The notes under the pieces were generated by a model. That model was not told where the DNA came from. It ran no database searches and was given only the letters and a program-made list of their open reading frames with translations. The position numbers and the translations under genes were made by a program. A DNA stretch of 64,000 nucleotides from positions 42,230,663-42,294,662 of the forward strand of contig CM076943.1 of assembly GCA_039566865.1 (NCBI GenBank). The letters run 5' to 3'. Of this stretch, positions 32,389 to 44,300 are shown piece after piece; position 1 is the first letter of the stretch; each line of letters begins with the position of its first letter. The stretch is from Aurelia coerulea (taxonomy: Eukaryota > Cnidaria > Scyphozoa > Semaeostomeae > Ulmaridae).

Positions 32389-32780
32389 GGCCCTGTTTCA
32401 CATAGAAACGCAATCGTTCCGTTCCATATTCGCTTTCAGTTCCGGTAACGCAAAATTAGACTGTTTTCACAAGAACAGAACGATTGCATATCATAGTTTT
32501 TGTTTCTGTTCTGTTCAACGTGAATGCAGTCGCCTATTCCGCAATTGTTTCTTCCGTTCTTGCTAATTTTGCAAATAACAACAACACTCACGCGTGTACT
32601 TGGAGCAAAAGTCATATCGTGCCAATTTTTGGACCAGTTCTGCACTTTAAAGCCTGTTCACACAGGACCTATGGACCGATTGCGTATCGTTCCACGTTTC
32701 GTATCACTTTTTTCATCTTTCCTTTTTTTGGAACAGAATGATATGCAACGGAGCAATTGCGTTCCCGTGTTAACAGGGCC
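32389..32780. repeat. GGCCCTGTT-ended MITE, 392 bp
   Basis: GGCCCTGTTTCACATAGAAA on the left and GTTCCCGTGTTAACAGGGCC on the right form an imperfect TIR, with the shared ACGCAATCGTTCCGTT core. The ends resemble hAT-type termini, but no clear target duplication was seen. Confidence 0.55.
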
Positions 32781-32972
32781 TACGAACTTGTCCCTGGCCC
32801 GTAGCTGGTTAGCTCTGACGAGCTGGTTAGGAAACAAGAGGAGGTTGACAGACAATGACTACCATGGTTTCAACATCGAATTGATATAAGAAATGATTTG
32901 AAGCCAACAATACCCTGGGTACCAGAGGCTTCATAAAAAGACGGGGGATCTTGTCCCCCGTCTTTTTATTAA

Positions 32973-33698
32973 CCCTATTGTACCTGGGCTCATAGGGTCA
33001 GACCACTGCCGGGGGGCAAAAAATGCCCCCCTAATCATCTCCAAAACCATAAATAGTATGCCATTGTAACTTCGTACAATAGTAATTACATCTATTAGGA
33101 GTCTAATTATAGACTTTCTAATCCTAATTGGTAACGTGGTTTGTTGCCAAGCGACCAAACAATAGGACCATGCCAGATATGCGCTTCTGTACTGAAAACG
33201 TAAAAATTCCTAACTATTTCAGATGAAGTGTATCAAAACCTCAATAAACTACTTAAAAGTGAAGAAAATATGTTTATCCATCGATTTATATCAAAATTTA
33301 AATATTTTGTCTTTCTTTGTTAGAGATATGACGTCATCGATTTGCATGACGTCATGGAATCTATAATTTGCTGATGTTAGCAAATATGAATAATTCATAT
33401 ATCAAACGAAAGTACATTGCAAGGAGAATCGCTTGGTACCAAGTACAGCTTCATCAAGGTTAAACAAAGAACTTATGACTGTTTTTGTGATTTTCTTTAT
33501 GACTACTCTCCAAATATGGCGGGTATCTGCTGGTCACGTGACTTAAATTATGACAATTGAAATTCTAAAATTTAGCTGCCAATTAAAAATTAGGAAAAGT
33601 CATGGATATTTCAGCTCATTTCTTCATTTCCTCTCTGTTTTATAGTCAAAAGTTTGGTTGGCGGGGGGGCATTTTTTGCCCCCCCGGGTACAATAGGG
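32973..33698. repeat. TTAA-flanked MITE with perfect 12-bp TIR in gene C 3' flank
   Basis: CCCTATTGTACC and GGTACAATAGGG are exact complements, each directly bordered by TTAA (32969-32972, 33699-33702). A G/C tract (GGGGGGCAAAAAATGCCCCC type) lies near each end. The paralogous place 3' of gene B (21541-21551) is empty and carries a single TTAA. Confidence 0.92.
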
Positions 33699-33895
33699 TT
33701 AAGGCTCTGGTACCCAGGGTAAGCCAACAAAGGACAGAAAGTACGATTATTAGTAGGCTTTTGCATTGATTGGTGGGTTTTGGGACTTCTTCCCTGTGCC
33801 CTTAGTTAGCATCATCTACTTAACTAAGTTGTCAACTATAAATGAACTGAAAGGTATAAAAAGGTATGTCCTTTTGTTGACAAGTAGTCCCTTCG

Positions 33896-34030
33896 TCAAT
33901 ATGCGAGGAACAGCATAATACAAACAGCGGCAAATGTTGTCAGCATTCCTTGAAAAACTGGCATTGTAGATCTTGCTGAGTTGCAAGGTTTTATGTTGCA
34001 ATTGCACAATTTAGTGTTGCAACAACTAAG
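33896..34030 (-). CDS. Gene C exon 3: CCNTKLCN motif and GPI signal
   Basis: 45 codons including stop after a CTTTCAG acceptor, in phase with exon 2. It has three more cysteines than the core motif needs (CNCNIKPC). Confidence 0.8.
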   Translation of the reverse strand, partial: LSCCNTKLCNCNIKPCNSARSTMPVFQGMLTTFAAVCIMLFLAY

Positions 34031-36726
34031 CTGAAAGATTAGGAAAATTCAATTAAATCCCTCCTCGAATGTTGGTATTGTGGACACGATTTGTGTCGAC
34101 TGTGTCCACAATACCTGGCCTATATGTTGCTAAATGAATAGATGTAGCACGTTACCTTGCTTGTCTTCATTGCATGGGCACTGTTCAAACCTTGGACCGT
34201 TGAAAGTGAGCAGGAATGGCTGCCGAAGCAAAAGCCAAGGGGGAAGGGGGTACTCCCTAACTTTCAATACCATGCCACTATTTCTTTGCTGACCCCTAAA
34301 TATTAAACCCAATGTTTGGGGACACCAAATATTGAGTTTAATGTTTTAGAGACCCCAAATTTGGTTGTCTATTTCTGGGTCCTCTAAAATTTTTTTCAAT
34401 GAATTCAATTTGAGCCTCTTGACCTTTCTCAGTTTTTAAATAATACCAAAACCTTTATTTCATGATTCGCAACTTCAGTTACAAATTGCACGATTCTTCC
34501 TTTCTTCAAATTTGTGGACCCTAAATATTGAACTTTTGTCCATGTTGTAATTCACAGACCCCAAATATTCATTCAACGTAAAATTTAGGACCCCAAATAT
34601 TGGCACGGGCTCCCCCGTATTGAAAGTCAATGAGTACCCCCCCTCCCCTGGGAGCAAAAGAGCAGAGATAATCATGAAACGGAGACAAGCAAGGTAAGGA
34701 ACGACCGGGTGAGTCAGAAAAAAGAATCCCCGTTTGAAAGGTCACGGCTCCCTGGATATCAAGACAATGATATCAGCAAATATAAAGTTTAATGGTAGAA
34801 ATGTTCAAATCTACTAAAAAATTTACCTGACTGAGATCGGCCACTCCATGCTGAAATTATGAGGGATTTTCTCCAGAAAGCCTCTTCAGAAAGCCATCAA
34901 AACCTGCCCAAAATCATGAACAGATTTCCCTAACATTTCTGCCTTACAATGGCCTTACAGTAATGACTTGTGAACGCTTTAGCACGTGCTATCCTCTTGG
35001 GAGGATGAACAAGTCCTCCCCCTGGTATCAATGACCTATTCAGGGGGATTCCATTCTCCCAAGAGGACAAAATACATGAATTTATGTGAGTGTCATCAAT
35101 TCTAGGAAGGAAAATGTGCCCATTTTTTTCATTCGTTTTTGCAGGCTTTTTGAAGGGGCTTTCTGCAGAAAATCACCCATATCCACGGGAAGGAATGACC
35201 GATTAAGGCCGGATAAATTACTTAACCTAATTGAACATATTGGCAACAAAACAAGACACTTTTCAATATTATTGCTTTGATATTCATGGAGCAGTGGCCT
35301 TCCAAGCGGGGATCCTTTTTTCTGACTGACACATTTAGCAACATTTAGGCCAGATATTGTGGACACAATCGACAAAAATCGTGTCCACAATACCCATGCT
35401 CAAATAGAAGTTCTGGTTTGGAGCCGAACTCAAAATCGTGCTCTCGTCATTCGTGAGTTCAAGATTGATGCTTCTGCTCTCAAAGCACCAATACTGACCA
35501 ACGAGATTTCTACGTTGAAACTACTTATAAAGGAACATTTTCAAAGAGATCAATCATTGATTAAAGCTAAATTCATATCGCTGGAGCCAACAAAATATGT
35601 ATGCATTTTCCTGAGTCAACCGGTATTTTGAGCTTACCGTGCAAGAGTTTGCTGCTGGGCATTTGATAGAGGTTTTGCATTGACTGGAGGCAGTGCAGCT
35701 CTTGGTGTATGTTTTTATGCTCACGACTGTTGTTATCATGGTGAGGCAAGTAGGATTGGCCAATGAACTTTGACACGTTTTTACTGTTTGGTTTTTCGCA
35801 CATGCTTCCATGGATACTGTACTTGTGCACTGATAACACTGCAAAGACTCACCTGAAACAAGATCAAGTTATAGATTTAATACAACCCCTTAAATACTAT
35901 CAAGATACCCCAGTTTTCGTACAACATCAGTATTTGACAATAAGAACGGTCGGAAATACGTTTTCCTTCACTTATGAAACATTAATCCATTTTATACATC
36001 AATTCTTAAATTGATGACGTCATAATGCAAGCCACAACTTTACCCCCTGATTTTGAGCTATTGTGCAAACATGCAAATGGGGGGTTGATTGTTTTTTGTT
36101 AGCAATGTCATGAACAACGTTTCTGCACAAAAAGTTTTTAGTCTCGCCGTATGTGCAACGAAAGTGTAAGATATCAGGGGATAGGCGACGGCCTATTACA
36201 TTACCCCGGGTGTATCCAAAACGGCTACCAATCGTAAAGTTTTAGTTTCCCAGGAATGAAATAAGATAGTGATTTTCTGAAAGCCTATTTCATGTGGTTT
36301 CATTTGAGGTATGCTTAACAAAGGTGTTGTGGCACAGTGGTGTAATCCTCTAATCTATGCAGTCAGAACAGTCAGGCAGATGGGGCTCGATCCCAGGAGG
36401 AAAATCATTAAAACTGCTGGTGAGTGGTAGTGAGTACGTACCCGCTGCCATAACTGTTCCAGCCTTGAAAACTTCAATAATGAAACTATTTCAGCTATAG
36501 CTGACTAATCGTTACGCTTTTGGCATGGGAAGCGTCCGTAGATCGTTTCCTTCCTTCCTTCCTTCTTTCCAGGTTCCAGTACAGAAATCTGAACCATCAC
36601 TAAATGTGCTCATTCTTCGCACATAAAAAGCGAGTACTTCAAGATATGAATTGTAATATACTAACTTTGATCGATAGAAGATGCAACAAGCACTACCAGG
36701 AAAATGATGAAACCAAAACCCTCCAT
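33896..36726 (-). CDS. Ly6/uPAR-domain GPI-anchored protein gene C, three exons, complete
   Basis: Exon 1 (36666-36726) is the leader MEGFGFIIFLVVLVASSIDQ, donor A|GTTAGTA, phase 1. Exon 2 (35638-35852) is GESLQCYQCTSTVSMEAC ... KSCTASSQCKTSIKCP ... SCT. Exon 3 (33896-34030) is LSCCNTKLCNCNIKPCNSAR then a hydrophobic end MLTTFAAVCIMLFLAY and stop. The total is 136 residues, a normal size for a Ly6 protein with GPI signal. It is the most compact locus (introns about 0.8 and 1.6 kb). The promoter region does not keep the CCAAT block of A and B but holds TGCGTGGGT repeats (36785-36945). Intron 2 contains a 1.3-kb TIR element and the 3' flank a TTAA MITE. Function beyond surface display is unknown. 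Confidence 0.78.
34072..35395. repeat. TIR element with terminal hairpins in gene C intron 2
   Basis: The left terminus GGTATTGTGGACAC...GTGTCCACAATACC is itself a 14-bp hairpin, continued by TGGCCTATATGTTGCTAAAT. The right terminus (about 35330-35395) is the reverse complement of this order. A second inverted-repeat unit lies inside at 34238-34650. Confidence 0.65.
34238..34650. repeat. Inner foldback with repeated GACCCCAAATATT words
   Basis: GGGGGTACTCCCTAACTTTC on the left and GAAAGTCAATGAGTACCCCC on the right are inverted. Four or more ACCCCAAATATT-like words lie between. Confidence 0.6.
35638..35852 (-). CDS. Gene C exon 2, Ly6 domain
   Basis: 215 nt, same size and splice context as gene A exon 2 (TTTCAG acceptor, CACG|GTAAG donor). 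Confidence 0.82.
36320..36575 (+). repeat. tRNA-like SINE
   Basis: TGGCACAGTGG (36330-36340) fits a pol III A box. GGCTCGATCCC (36384-36394) fits a B box at 9 of 11 positions, 54 bp apart as in tRNA-derived promoters. A non-tRNA body follows and the unit ends in a TTCC repeat (36549-36572). The fold was not checked. Confidence 0.5.
36666..36726 (-). CDS. Gene C exon 1, signal peptide
   Basis: 61 coding bases from ATG to CAAA|GTTAGTA. Hydrophobic core FGFIIFLVVLVASS. Confidence 0.75.
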
Positions 36727-36784
36727 CTTGATGAATTCGCGTACGGTTGGTTATACTTCACAATCACAGCACGTGTCTCTACAG

Positions 36785-36945
36785 AGATTTTCGTGGGTCG
36801 TGGGTCTTTTTGGAGATAATTTTGAATGAGTAGTCTTGCGTGGGTGATTTTTTTTGCGTGGGTTACCGGTTTTGCGTGGGTCCAACTTTTTGGTGCGTGA
36901 GTGGCATATTTCGAGTGGGTAACCCATTTTTGCGTGAGTCTAATT
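36785..36945. repeat. Degenerate TTTTGCGTGGGT repeat in the gene C upstream region
   Basis: About eight variants (GCGTGGGTGA, GCGTGGGTTA, GCGTGGGTCC, TGCGTGAGT and so on) lie 60-220 bp upstream of the gene C start codon, where A and B carry their conserved block. Confidence 0.65.
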
Positions 36946-37181
36946 ACAGCATTACAGCCTTGATTATTCATTCAAAGCTCGTTGCTTTGCTTTGTGTATA
37001 GTTACTGGTTGTTGATCATATCAAGAAACCTGGCGACATGCCTTTAAAAACAAACAAAAATCTAATTTCCAGCTTAAATAATGATAATAATAATGCTAAT
37101 ACTGATGAATAGAAACACAAACGAAGGTTTTATGATTTTTTTTCAAAAATGTCCCATATCAACAGAAAAGAATTTCTTTAA

Positions 37182-37747
37182 CCCTCTTTTGGTTGGTGGG
37201 GGGGGGGGGCCAATAGACTTTTTGTTATAACTCTGCCAGGACAACTATTATCGCCCGGAAACTTTCTTTTGCTGCTACTTATTGTGCAACGACTCAAGAA
37301 GTTTTAAGAAAAAATTTTGACAAATGAGCGGGAGGGAGACAAATTTCCGGAACTGACTCTGTCAAAATCGCCAATTCTCGAATATTAATTTTCGCGAAAA
37401 AAGTAGCAAAATTGCAATATTCTACAAAGATATTTTGCAGGGTAGTATTATTAGATGTAATCTATATCACAATTTTGATGTTTGGATAGAAATTGTGCTC
37501 ACAATTAAATTCTTTCGCATTTTTCCTAATTTTGACCGATTTTGCCACTTTTCTTGACCACACAAAGAAAAATGCTGACTCAAGCAATAATGACGGCTAA
37601 TTTTAGCTTTAAGTTTTATATTCTCATAAAGTACATGCCTGGGGCTATTAGTACACCAAATCTGGTTGCTCTATCTATTTCCAGTCAAGAGCTGGGTAGA
37701 GGGCTCTTTGGCCCCCTCCCCCAACCAAAATAGGATGTGTCAGAGGG
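37182..37747. repeat. TTAA-flanked MITE, CCCTCTTTTGGTTG family, 566 bp
   Basis: TTAA at 37178-37181 and 37748-37751. The left end has CCCTCTTTTGGTTG then a G run; the right end has CCCCAACCAAAATAGG then GAGGG. A truncated copy is at 24930-25435. Confidence 0.8.
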
Positions 37748-38067
37748 TTAAATTAAAATTTAAAATCTTACAATACGAGCTACTTAAGACACTACACTAC
37801 GTACGAACTACTTTATTAAACTTCAAGGGCAATACCACGGAGAGCAAGAGGCCATAGCAACCCCGCAGTCATTAACATAAAGACGTGTAACCAAACTAAA
37901 ATTTGATATACGGCTACGAACAAATACATATAAACGATTTTCACTGATAGATAATAAAGTTGTTTTAATTTGTATGTTGGGCTGACTTGAGGGTTTGATT
38001 TGACAGGAAGAAATCTTAGCAGACTCGACTTCATATCCACCAGACGGGCTTGCCCTTTAGGGTAAGA

Positions 38068-39233
38068 CGGGGTAAAGTGAACTACGGGGTAAAGTGAACT
38101 ACTCAGAACATTCGCGCTTCTCTCCAAAAGTAAACATGCAATGATAAAACGTGATTTATGCCCAATGCTTTGGTACATGTGCTCACAGAAAATGAAAACA
38201 TTTTTGCAAAATAGTTCTTCCTGTTGTTGCAAAAAATCCCTTTACCCGAGGCAGTAAAAACAACCTCGGGAAATTATGGTTTATAGGTTTGGGCTCCTAT
38301 CTTTGGTCTTAATTTTTTACCCCTAGACGAAATTCATTTCTATAATTGTTTTGATCGATTTGAAGCACATGCCATGTGTTTACTTTTTCCAAAAGAAAAG
38401 GGCCAAGAAAGACTTTTTTGTCAGCTAACATAATACTTTAAAAGATCTACCGTTCAGTCGATATTTTGCTTCGACCGGGGTAAAGTGAACTACCCATGAT
38501 TTTTTATTTTCTCATATGAACATTAAGTCAGATGAAGAAAACCTATTTCATCTCATTTGCTTAATAATTCTGCCTTCAGAAAATCATAATTTGCAGGACA
38601 ATTTTTTGCTCTGATGACACAGAAATATATTCTGATACCAGCTCCCTGAAAAACCTCCAAAAATTTGACAGCCTAAGTTTGACCTTCATTCAAAAATGCG
38701 GTTACTGATCTAAGAATTTCATTGGGATTTGATGAAGCAAGTATACCTATCAACATAGAAGGGATAAATGGCCATCACTGTGAAATTAGAATATTGATAA
38801 TTGTCATAGATTTATAACTATTTTTGGTTTTATTTTTGGGTGGAGGTTTCAGGGCAAAGTGAACTACTTTGAAAATAGTGTTTCTCTTTGTGGTGATTTG
38901 GTATTCATATGTAATATAGTATTTTCCAAGTATATTCCCATTATTGTTCATCGAATTGTATTCAGGTCTTGCAATCTGACTCGAATTTGTGACTTTAACA
39001 ATAGTTTCTGGTTGATATTTCATCTGCAAAGATCGTTCTCAACGTAGGTCACCGTTTATTTTTTTTAAATATCACTTTTGTGAAATTTTTGGGTTTATTT
39101 CGATTTTGCATGCAACGAACTCCTTAGAGTTGCAAAATAAATCATGTTTTCGGGTTTTACCAGCATCATTTTGGTTTTATCGAACAATTGCTAAGTAGTT
39201 CACTTTACCCCGGCCTGGGGTAAAGTGAACTAG
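38068..39233. repeat. Element with six GGGGTAAAGTGAACTAC boxes
   Basis: The 17-mer, or a one-base variant, occurs at about 38069, 38086, 38477, 38852 and 39217 on the plus strand, and at 39195 on the minus strand. The last two form an inverted pair around GGCCT. The DNA between the boxes is AT-rich and unrelated. There is no open frame of note. Confidence 0.75.
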
Positions 39234-39663
39234 GCAGAGCGGTCGCCAAAGAAAGCTCTTTTGTGAGACAATGGAAAAAGATTTTTGTTGGGGATACGAA
39301 TCGTCAAAGTTCTAGAGCAAATGGTCATTCCCAAAAAGGAAACCTGTGATCATGCGCAGAAGGCATATTTTGTATGACGGTCCGAACCGCGACGATGTAG
39401 TAAGTCTGGGAATGTTAGCAGTCAATGAATCAATGGCGGACAGCCAGCAGAGAGCAAAGACCCGAGCAAAGGAAAAGAAGAAGATATCAGAAGAGGAAAG
39501 CGAAGCTTTATGGAGGTGAGGTGACGTTTCCAACTGATTCTTGTACTCGCTTATGATTGTTTGTGGTTTGTTTTCTGGAGCCCTAGCCCTTATAAACAGC
39601 CTGAGAGGCCTAATAAAGGAAAAGGCCTAAATTAAGGCCTTCCTATTAATTAGGTGATACTGA
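39234..39663. other. No gene recognised
   Basis: A 73-codon minus frame (39312-39533) matches nothing I recognise. No repeat ends were found. Confidence 0.35.
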
Positions 39664-40065
39664 TACACATATTTTCTGTAAGAAACTGCCCATAAGAAAC
39701 TCAACACTCACATGGCCAAAAAATTAAGAAACTCCAGTACTGAGAAAATGTGAGTTAAGAAACTATTTATTTTGATAACTTATTAGAGGAGATTGAGATC
39801 CTTGACATATTTTTACTTTACTTTCATTTGTTTGTTTCCTACATCATATCATTACTTGTAAGGTACTTTAAGTGATGTCTAAACATCGGAAAGGCTTAAA
39901 GAACCTTGTTTTGACATGTTCACGAGGGCACAGGTACTGAACATGAAGATTGTTATGGAACCTCTAAGGAACTCGTAAGAAACTCCAAGTACTAAAATCT
40001 GAAAATTTTAAGAAAGTTTCAGTACTGGCCCAAATTCTTAGTTTCTTATAAGAATAATACGTGTA
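39664..40065. repeat. AAGAAACT-family MITE, full copy
   Basis: TACACATATTTTCTGTAAGA and its complement ending ATAATACGTGTA. Internal order is inverse to 17055-17422, sharing ATCCTTGACATAT and TTCACGAGGGCACAGGTA-like segments. Seven AGAAACT/AGTTTCT words. Confidence 0.82.
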
Positions 40066-40211
40066 GACCCACAAACCTTGAAATTTGTAGGAAAGGTGTC
40101 AACGGAGATAATATATGGGACCAGAAAATTATTTTGATTGATAAACAAAAAAGGGTCCCCAATTTGAGGTGATTACTGTGTGTGATTAGAAGTATGGAAA
40201 TAAAACTCTGG

Positions 40212-40244
40212 TACTAGACTAGCATCGTCGATGCTAGTCTAGTA
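40212..40244. repeat. Perfect 33-nt palindrome
   Basis: TACTAGACTAGCATCG, a single T, then the exact complement. No flanking repeat similarity was noticed. Confidence 0.9.
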
Positions 40245-40603
40245 GCTTTGTTAGCAGATTGTTTAAAAAGAGCATATTTTGGTTAGAAAAAGCTTAAATG
40301 GTTTGTAATTTTGAACATACTTTCAAACTGGTTCTTTTGGAATTTACCTGCTTTGTTTAGGAGAAGAAATCCATCATTTTTCAGTCAAAACAAATTATGG
40401 GAGAAGAAATTCACTAATAGTCATTCTACATTTAAATTTTAAAAGCAGTACAGGAGAAGAAATTGACAAGTCAAGCCCTATTTAATAGATTACAAAATTC
40501 ATGCCACAAAAGGCAGTTGTCACATTTGCAAGTTCAGAGGAAGAAATCCACCAGTCAAACCTGCATTTGATAATGTAATCAACTGAATTAATAAACTTGC
40601 AAT

Positions 40604-40822
40604 TACCGTAAAAGCTCTATTAAGCCTCCTTATTAAGCCTCCTACAATTTTACGAGTTTAAATACATGAATTTCACAAAAAATTTTCTCAAAACACATCA
40701 AACTCAACATGCAAACTTATTTGGCTCAATAAATGGACAATCTTTGGTAGCCTCTGGACTTGGATATACAGTAAGTAGGGTTGGCTTAATAAAGATGGGG
40801 GCTTAATAGAGCTTTTACGGTA
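40604..40822. repeat. Intact TACCGTAAAAGCTC MITE, 219 bp
   Basis: TACCGTAAAAGCTCTATTAA and its complement at the right end, with a TTAAGCC word repeated near both termini. Relatives are at 3572 and 7683. Confidence 0.85.
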
Positions 40823-40972
40823 TTGCAATAAGAAACCATTTTTGTACACTGACAGATTTACAATCCAAGCTGTCGATAATCATAAACAGAGCCAAACTTT
40901 AATTGAAGAAAGCTAAACAAAATTGAGGAAAGTATACAGCATACATGGAAGCAGAAATCCTTCCTGGCTACA

Positions 40973-40978
40973 TTTATT
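40973..40978 (-). terminator. Candidate poly(A) signal for the two-ORF gene
   Basis: AATAAA on the minus strand, 329 bp downstream of the stop codon of the 1438-codon ORF. The intervening 3' region (about 41000-41240) consists of repeated TTTGGTT/TCTGTTTGGTT words. Confidence 0.45.
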
Positions 40979-41306
40979 TACATAATATTGTACTACGTCA
41001 TGTACAGTAGAAGCCAAATTCAACAAAACATAACAAAACCAAACAACTCAGCACCAAGCAGAATTTAACCAAACAAATTTAACCAAACAGAATGTAACAA
41101 AACAATTGAACCAAACGGAATCAACCGAAGAAACAAGTTCCTTATGTACAAACAGCTCACCAGAACAAAACTTTATGCAAATAGAACAAAACAACTAAGA
41201 ACCAAACTTAATGTACAGTAACCAAACAGAATTTATCAAGCAACTAATTTATCATGATTATATACAAAAAGGAAATGGTGAGCCTTTCAGCAGTAACTTG
41301 TTCTTG

Positions 41307-44300
41307 TCAGCCTCTAATATTTAGCCACTCTGCAAGTGTAAACAGGTCATTGCTCTCATTTGCAACTGATGCTGAAATTGTCTCTTCCATTTCAGAATCT
41401 ACATGTTGGCTGAGTGTTGCATTTAAGATATCGCTTGGATTTAAAGGACCCAAGGAAGCATTGCCCAATGCTAAGAGCACGCTATCTCCTGTCATACCGG
41501 TTTCCATTTCAGCATTCAATGGATCCATTGGATTTGGCAACTGGTCAGACTCAATGCAAATGCAACTCATGTCATGAATGCTAGCAATGCTGTTGTTCAC
41601 TACTCCCTCAAGTAGTGCAGGGTCAACATTTGTCACTGTTACTTGCTGTCGCTGTTCAGACTGGCTGCTCAAATTCAATATTGGTCTCAGACCTCCTTTG
41701 TGCTCTTCAAAACCATGTGCAACTGGATCAAGGTAATCAATTATGGGCTCGAATATTTGGTCATATTCGTTAGCTTGAAATATTCCTCTTAAAAACATTG
41801 CATTCAGTGCACCATCAACAGGTGGCAATTTGTCCAAAAGACCTTTAGCATATTGGCAACCAATATCTCGAAGCAGCTTAAAGTTTGGACTGCCAGTAGA
41901 AATAATTTCTTCCCAGGTGATGTTTTGGAGTTTTTTAATCTCAACCCTGTACATATGGAAATAGATCTTAGCAAATAGCAAAAGGAATGATCTTTTACAG
42001 CTGACACTGTTGGTTAACTTTCCATCCTCAACCCCAACAAGTGTTGACAGGGTACCATCCATACATGACTCATGATAAACTTTCAAGGCAAGATTCTTTG
42101 TGACATGTCTCACACCAGGACTTTTGTCATTGCCAGTAAAGATACTGAGGGCCCCTAAACTCTCAATAGCAAACCTTGTATTTCTGAAGTTATCAGAAGT
42201 GCTGATATCAGTGTACAGCTGTCTGACATCAATATAGAAATCCATCTTGATTTTAGACCCTAAACTCCGAAACTCCTCAATAGTTGCCGTTTCCTTTGGT
42301 TTTTTGGTAGGTTTGCCTGTCTTTGCATCCACGATCTTATTGTGCACAGTGCAATATAGACTAATGTCATTATTCTCAAGCACTTCTGAGATCAGCTGGT
42401 GTTCAAGCAACAAAATTGTCACATTGTCAGCTTCAGGGCAGTTGATTACTACTGAGCTACTAGCTGTACCAGGATTGTTCAAAATAAAGCGTTTGAATGC
42501 AAAGAATACAACAGTGTCAGCTTCTGCATGCAGGCAAGCATAGTCATGTCTGAGAACACTGACATTCCCAAAGTTATCAACGGTATATGCTGCATAGATT
42601 CCAGAATTTCCACCAATGATGACATGTGAGAAGTTGTGGGGCAGTCTTTTCTTATCAAGAAATGGTAGATCCTGACAAGCTCGCACATAAGATGTGATTA
42701 TCTTTTGGCGACCATTGTCACGATCTAACCAGCTTGTCTTGTATGCTTTGATCTGCTCATTTCCATCAACTTGAACTCCACTATATTCAAGTGGAGAAAC
42801 TGGGGCACTAGCTCTTGTCATTTCAGTGCTACCTTTGGTCTGATCTGCCCGCCTGTCAAATGTTTGGATCAAAGTGAAATGCTTGTCCTTGTTAGCATAT
42901 CTGTTAGCAATGGGAATGACAGTTTTATCAATGATTGTGCTTGCCATTTGCATGTAGGTGCATGTTGGTATGCTCAAAGTGCGGAACTCAAACATGCAGT
43001 CCCTGATGATGCAAGAGACACTTCTCCCTTGATTTGTTTCAGTTTCAAACTTGCCTTCATGGATGAAAGCTGATTCATAGTGCTTGAAAAGCCACTGGGT
43101 TAAGTCGGATTTTTTTGCAAAATGGTAACTCTTCCCATCTTTTTTCAGCAATTGCACTGGAACACATGATTCTGAGAGTGTCACTTGCATACCAGTAGAC
43201 TGCAGAAGGAGACCTGTCATTGCTTCAATTTGAACGTTAGCATGGTTTAATGCAGCTTTGTGCTGTCTAGCTGTTGGTGCACGTGGGACAGCAATTACTT
43301 CAGGGAACTTTGGATTCTGAAGACACCAGCCATTCTCCTGAGTAATTTTAACAGCTACAAACTTGTCTAACCTATTCTTACCAGTTTCTCTTACTGAAAT
43401 GAGATCAGAATTTAATATGACACCTTTTGAATGCAAGGCAGATAGTTTATCATCAGTGACATCATTTTGTTTATTTGCTTTCATTTCCTCAAACACAGAA
43501 TTTATACCCTTATGCCAAGCAGCTCGCAGGCGTAAAAATGACTCAACCCTAAACTGATGTAAAGTTGGCTTGGCTTTGTTGTCACTTTGGAGCTCAGTTT
43601 GCAAATTCCTGTGACTTTTTTCACGTTCTTGAATCATAGAGGCCTTGTTCAAAACATTTTGCACATTGCCTAGCTTGAAGCAGTTTTTTGCACTATTGTT
43701 GAAAAGGGCCTCTAGATTCTGATCTTGTGGTCGGCAATGCCCTGGCTCATCAGACTTATTAGAAACCCATAGACTTCTAATGGCAGTTCTTTCAAATGGT
43801 CTAAGTTGTTTCATATCACGAACATGGTATACCAACGCTGGCCCATAGTTGATACCTCTGGCAGTAAACTGTAGTGGGGCTACCAGTTTAGTGAACAACA
43901 TATCAAGCTCAAAATCTCCAAATTTTTGTGCCTCTAGAAATCCAAGAACTGAAATACCTTCTGTGAACAAATAGTCAGTAATCACTTTTAATCCAGGATG
44001 GAACTGAACAAATTTCTCGCAAAATGCACGGATGCTAGCGATTTCAACACCCTTTAAATTAACACCTTCAGTGGGAAGATCAGCATCATCTTCATTAGAA
44101 TGGTGGATGTATGCTAGTGCAAGTTCAGTGAGGCCTGCCAGAACATCATGATAAAAAAACTGATTAGAGGTGTCAAAATCTTTCATGGACAGGAGAAACT
44201 GGACTTTGGGAGTTGTAGGATCATCAAGGAAGGCAACAGCATGTTTCTCTATATGAAATTTTCCATATCGTTTCAACAATTTTGCATGAATGTTAGCCAA

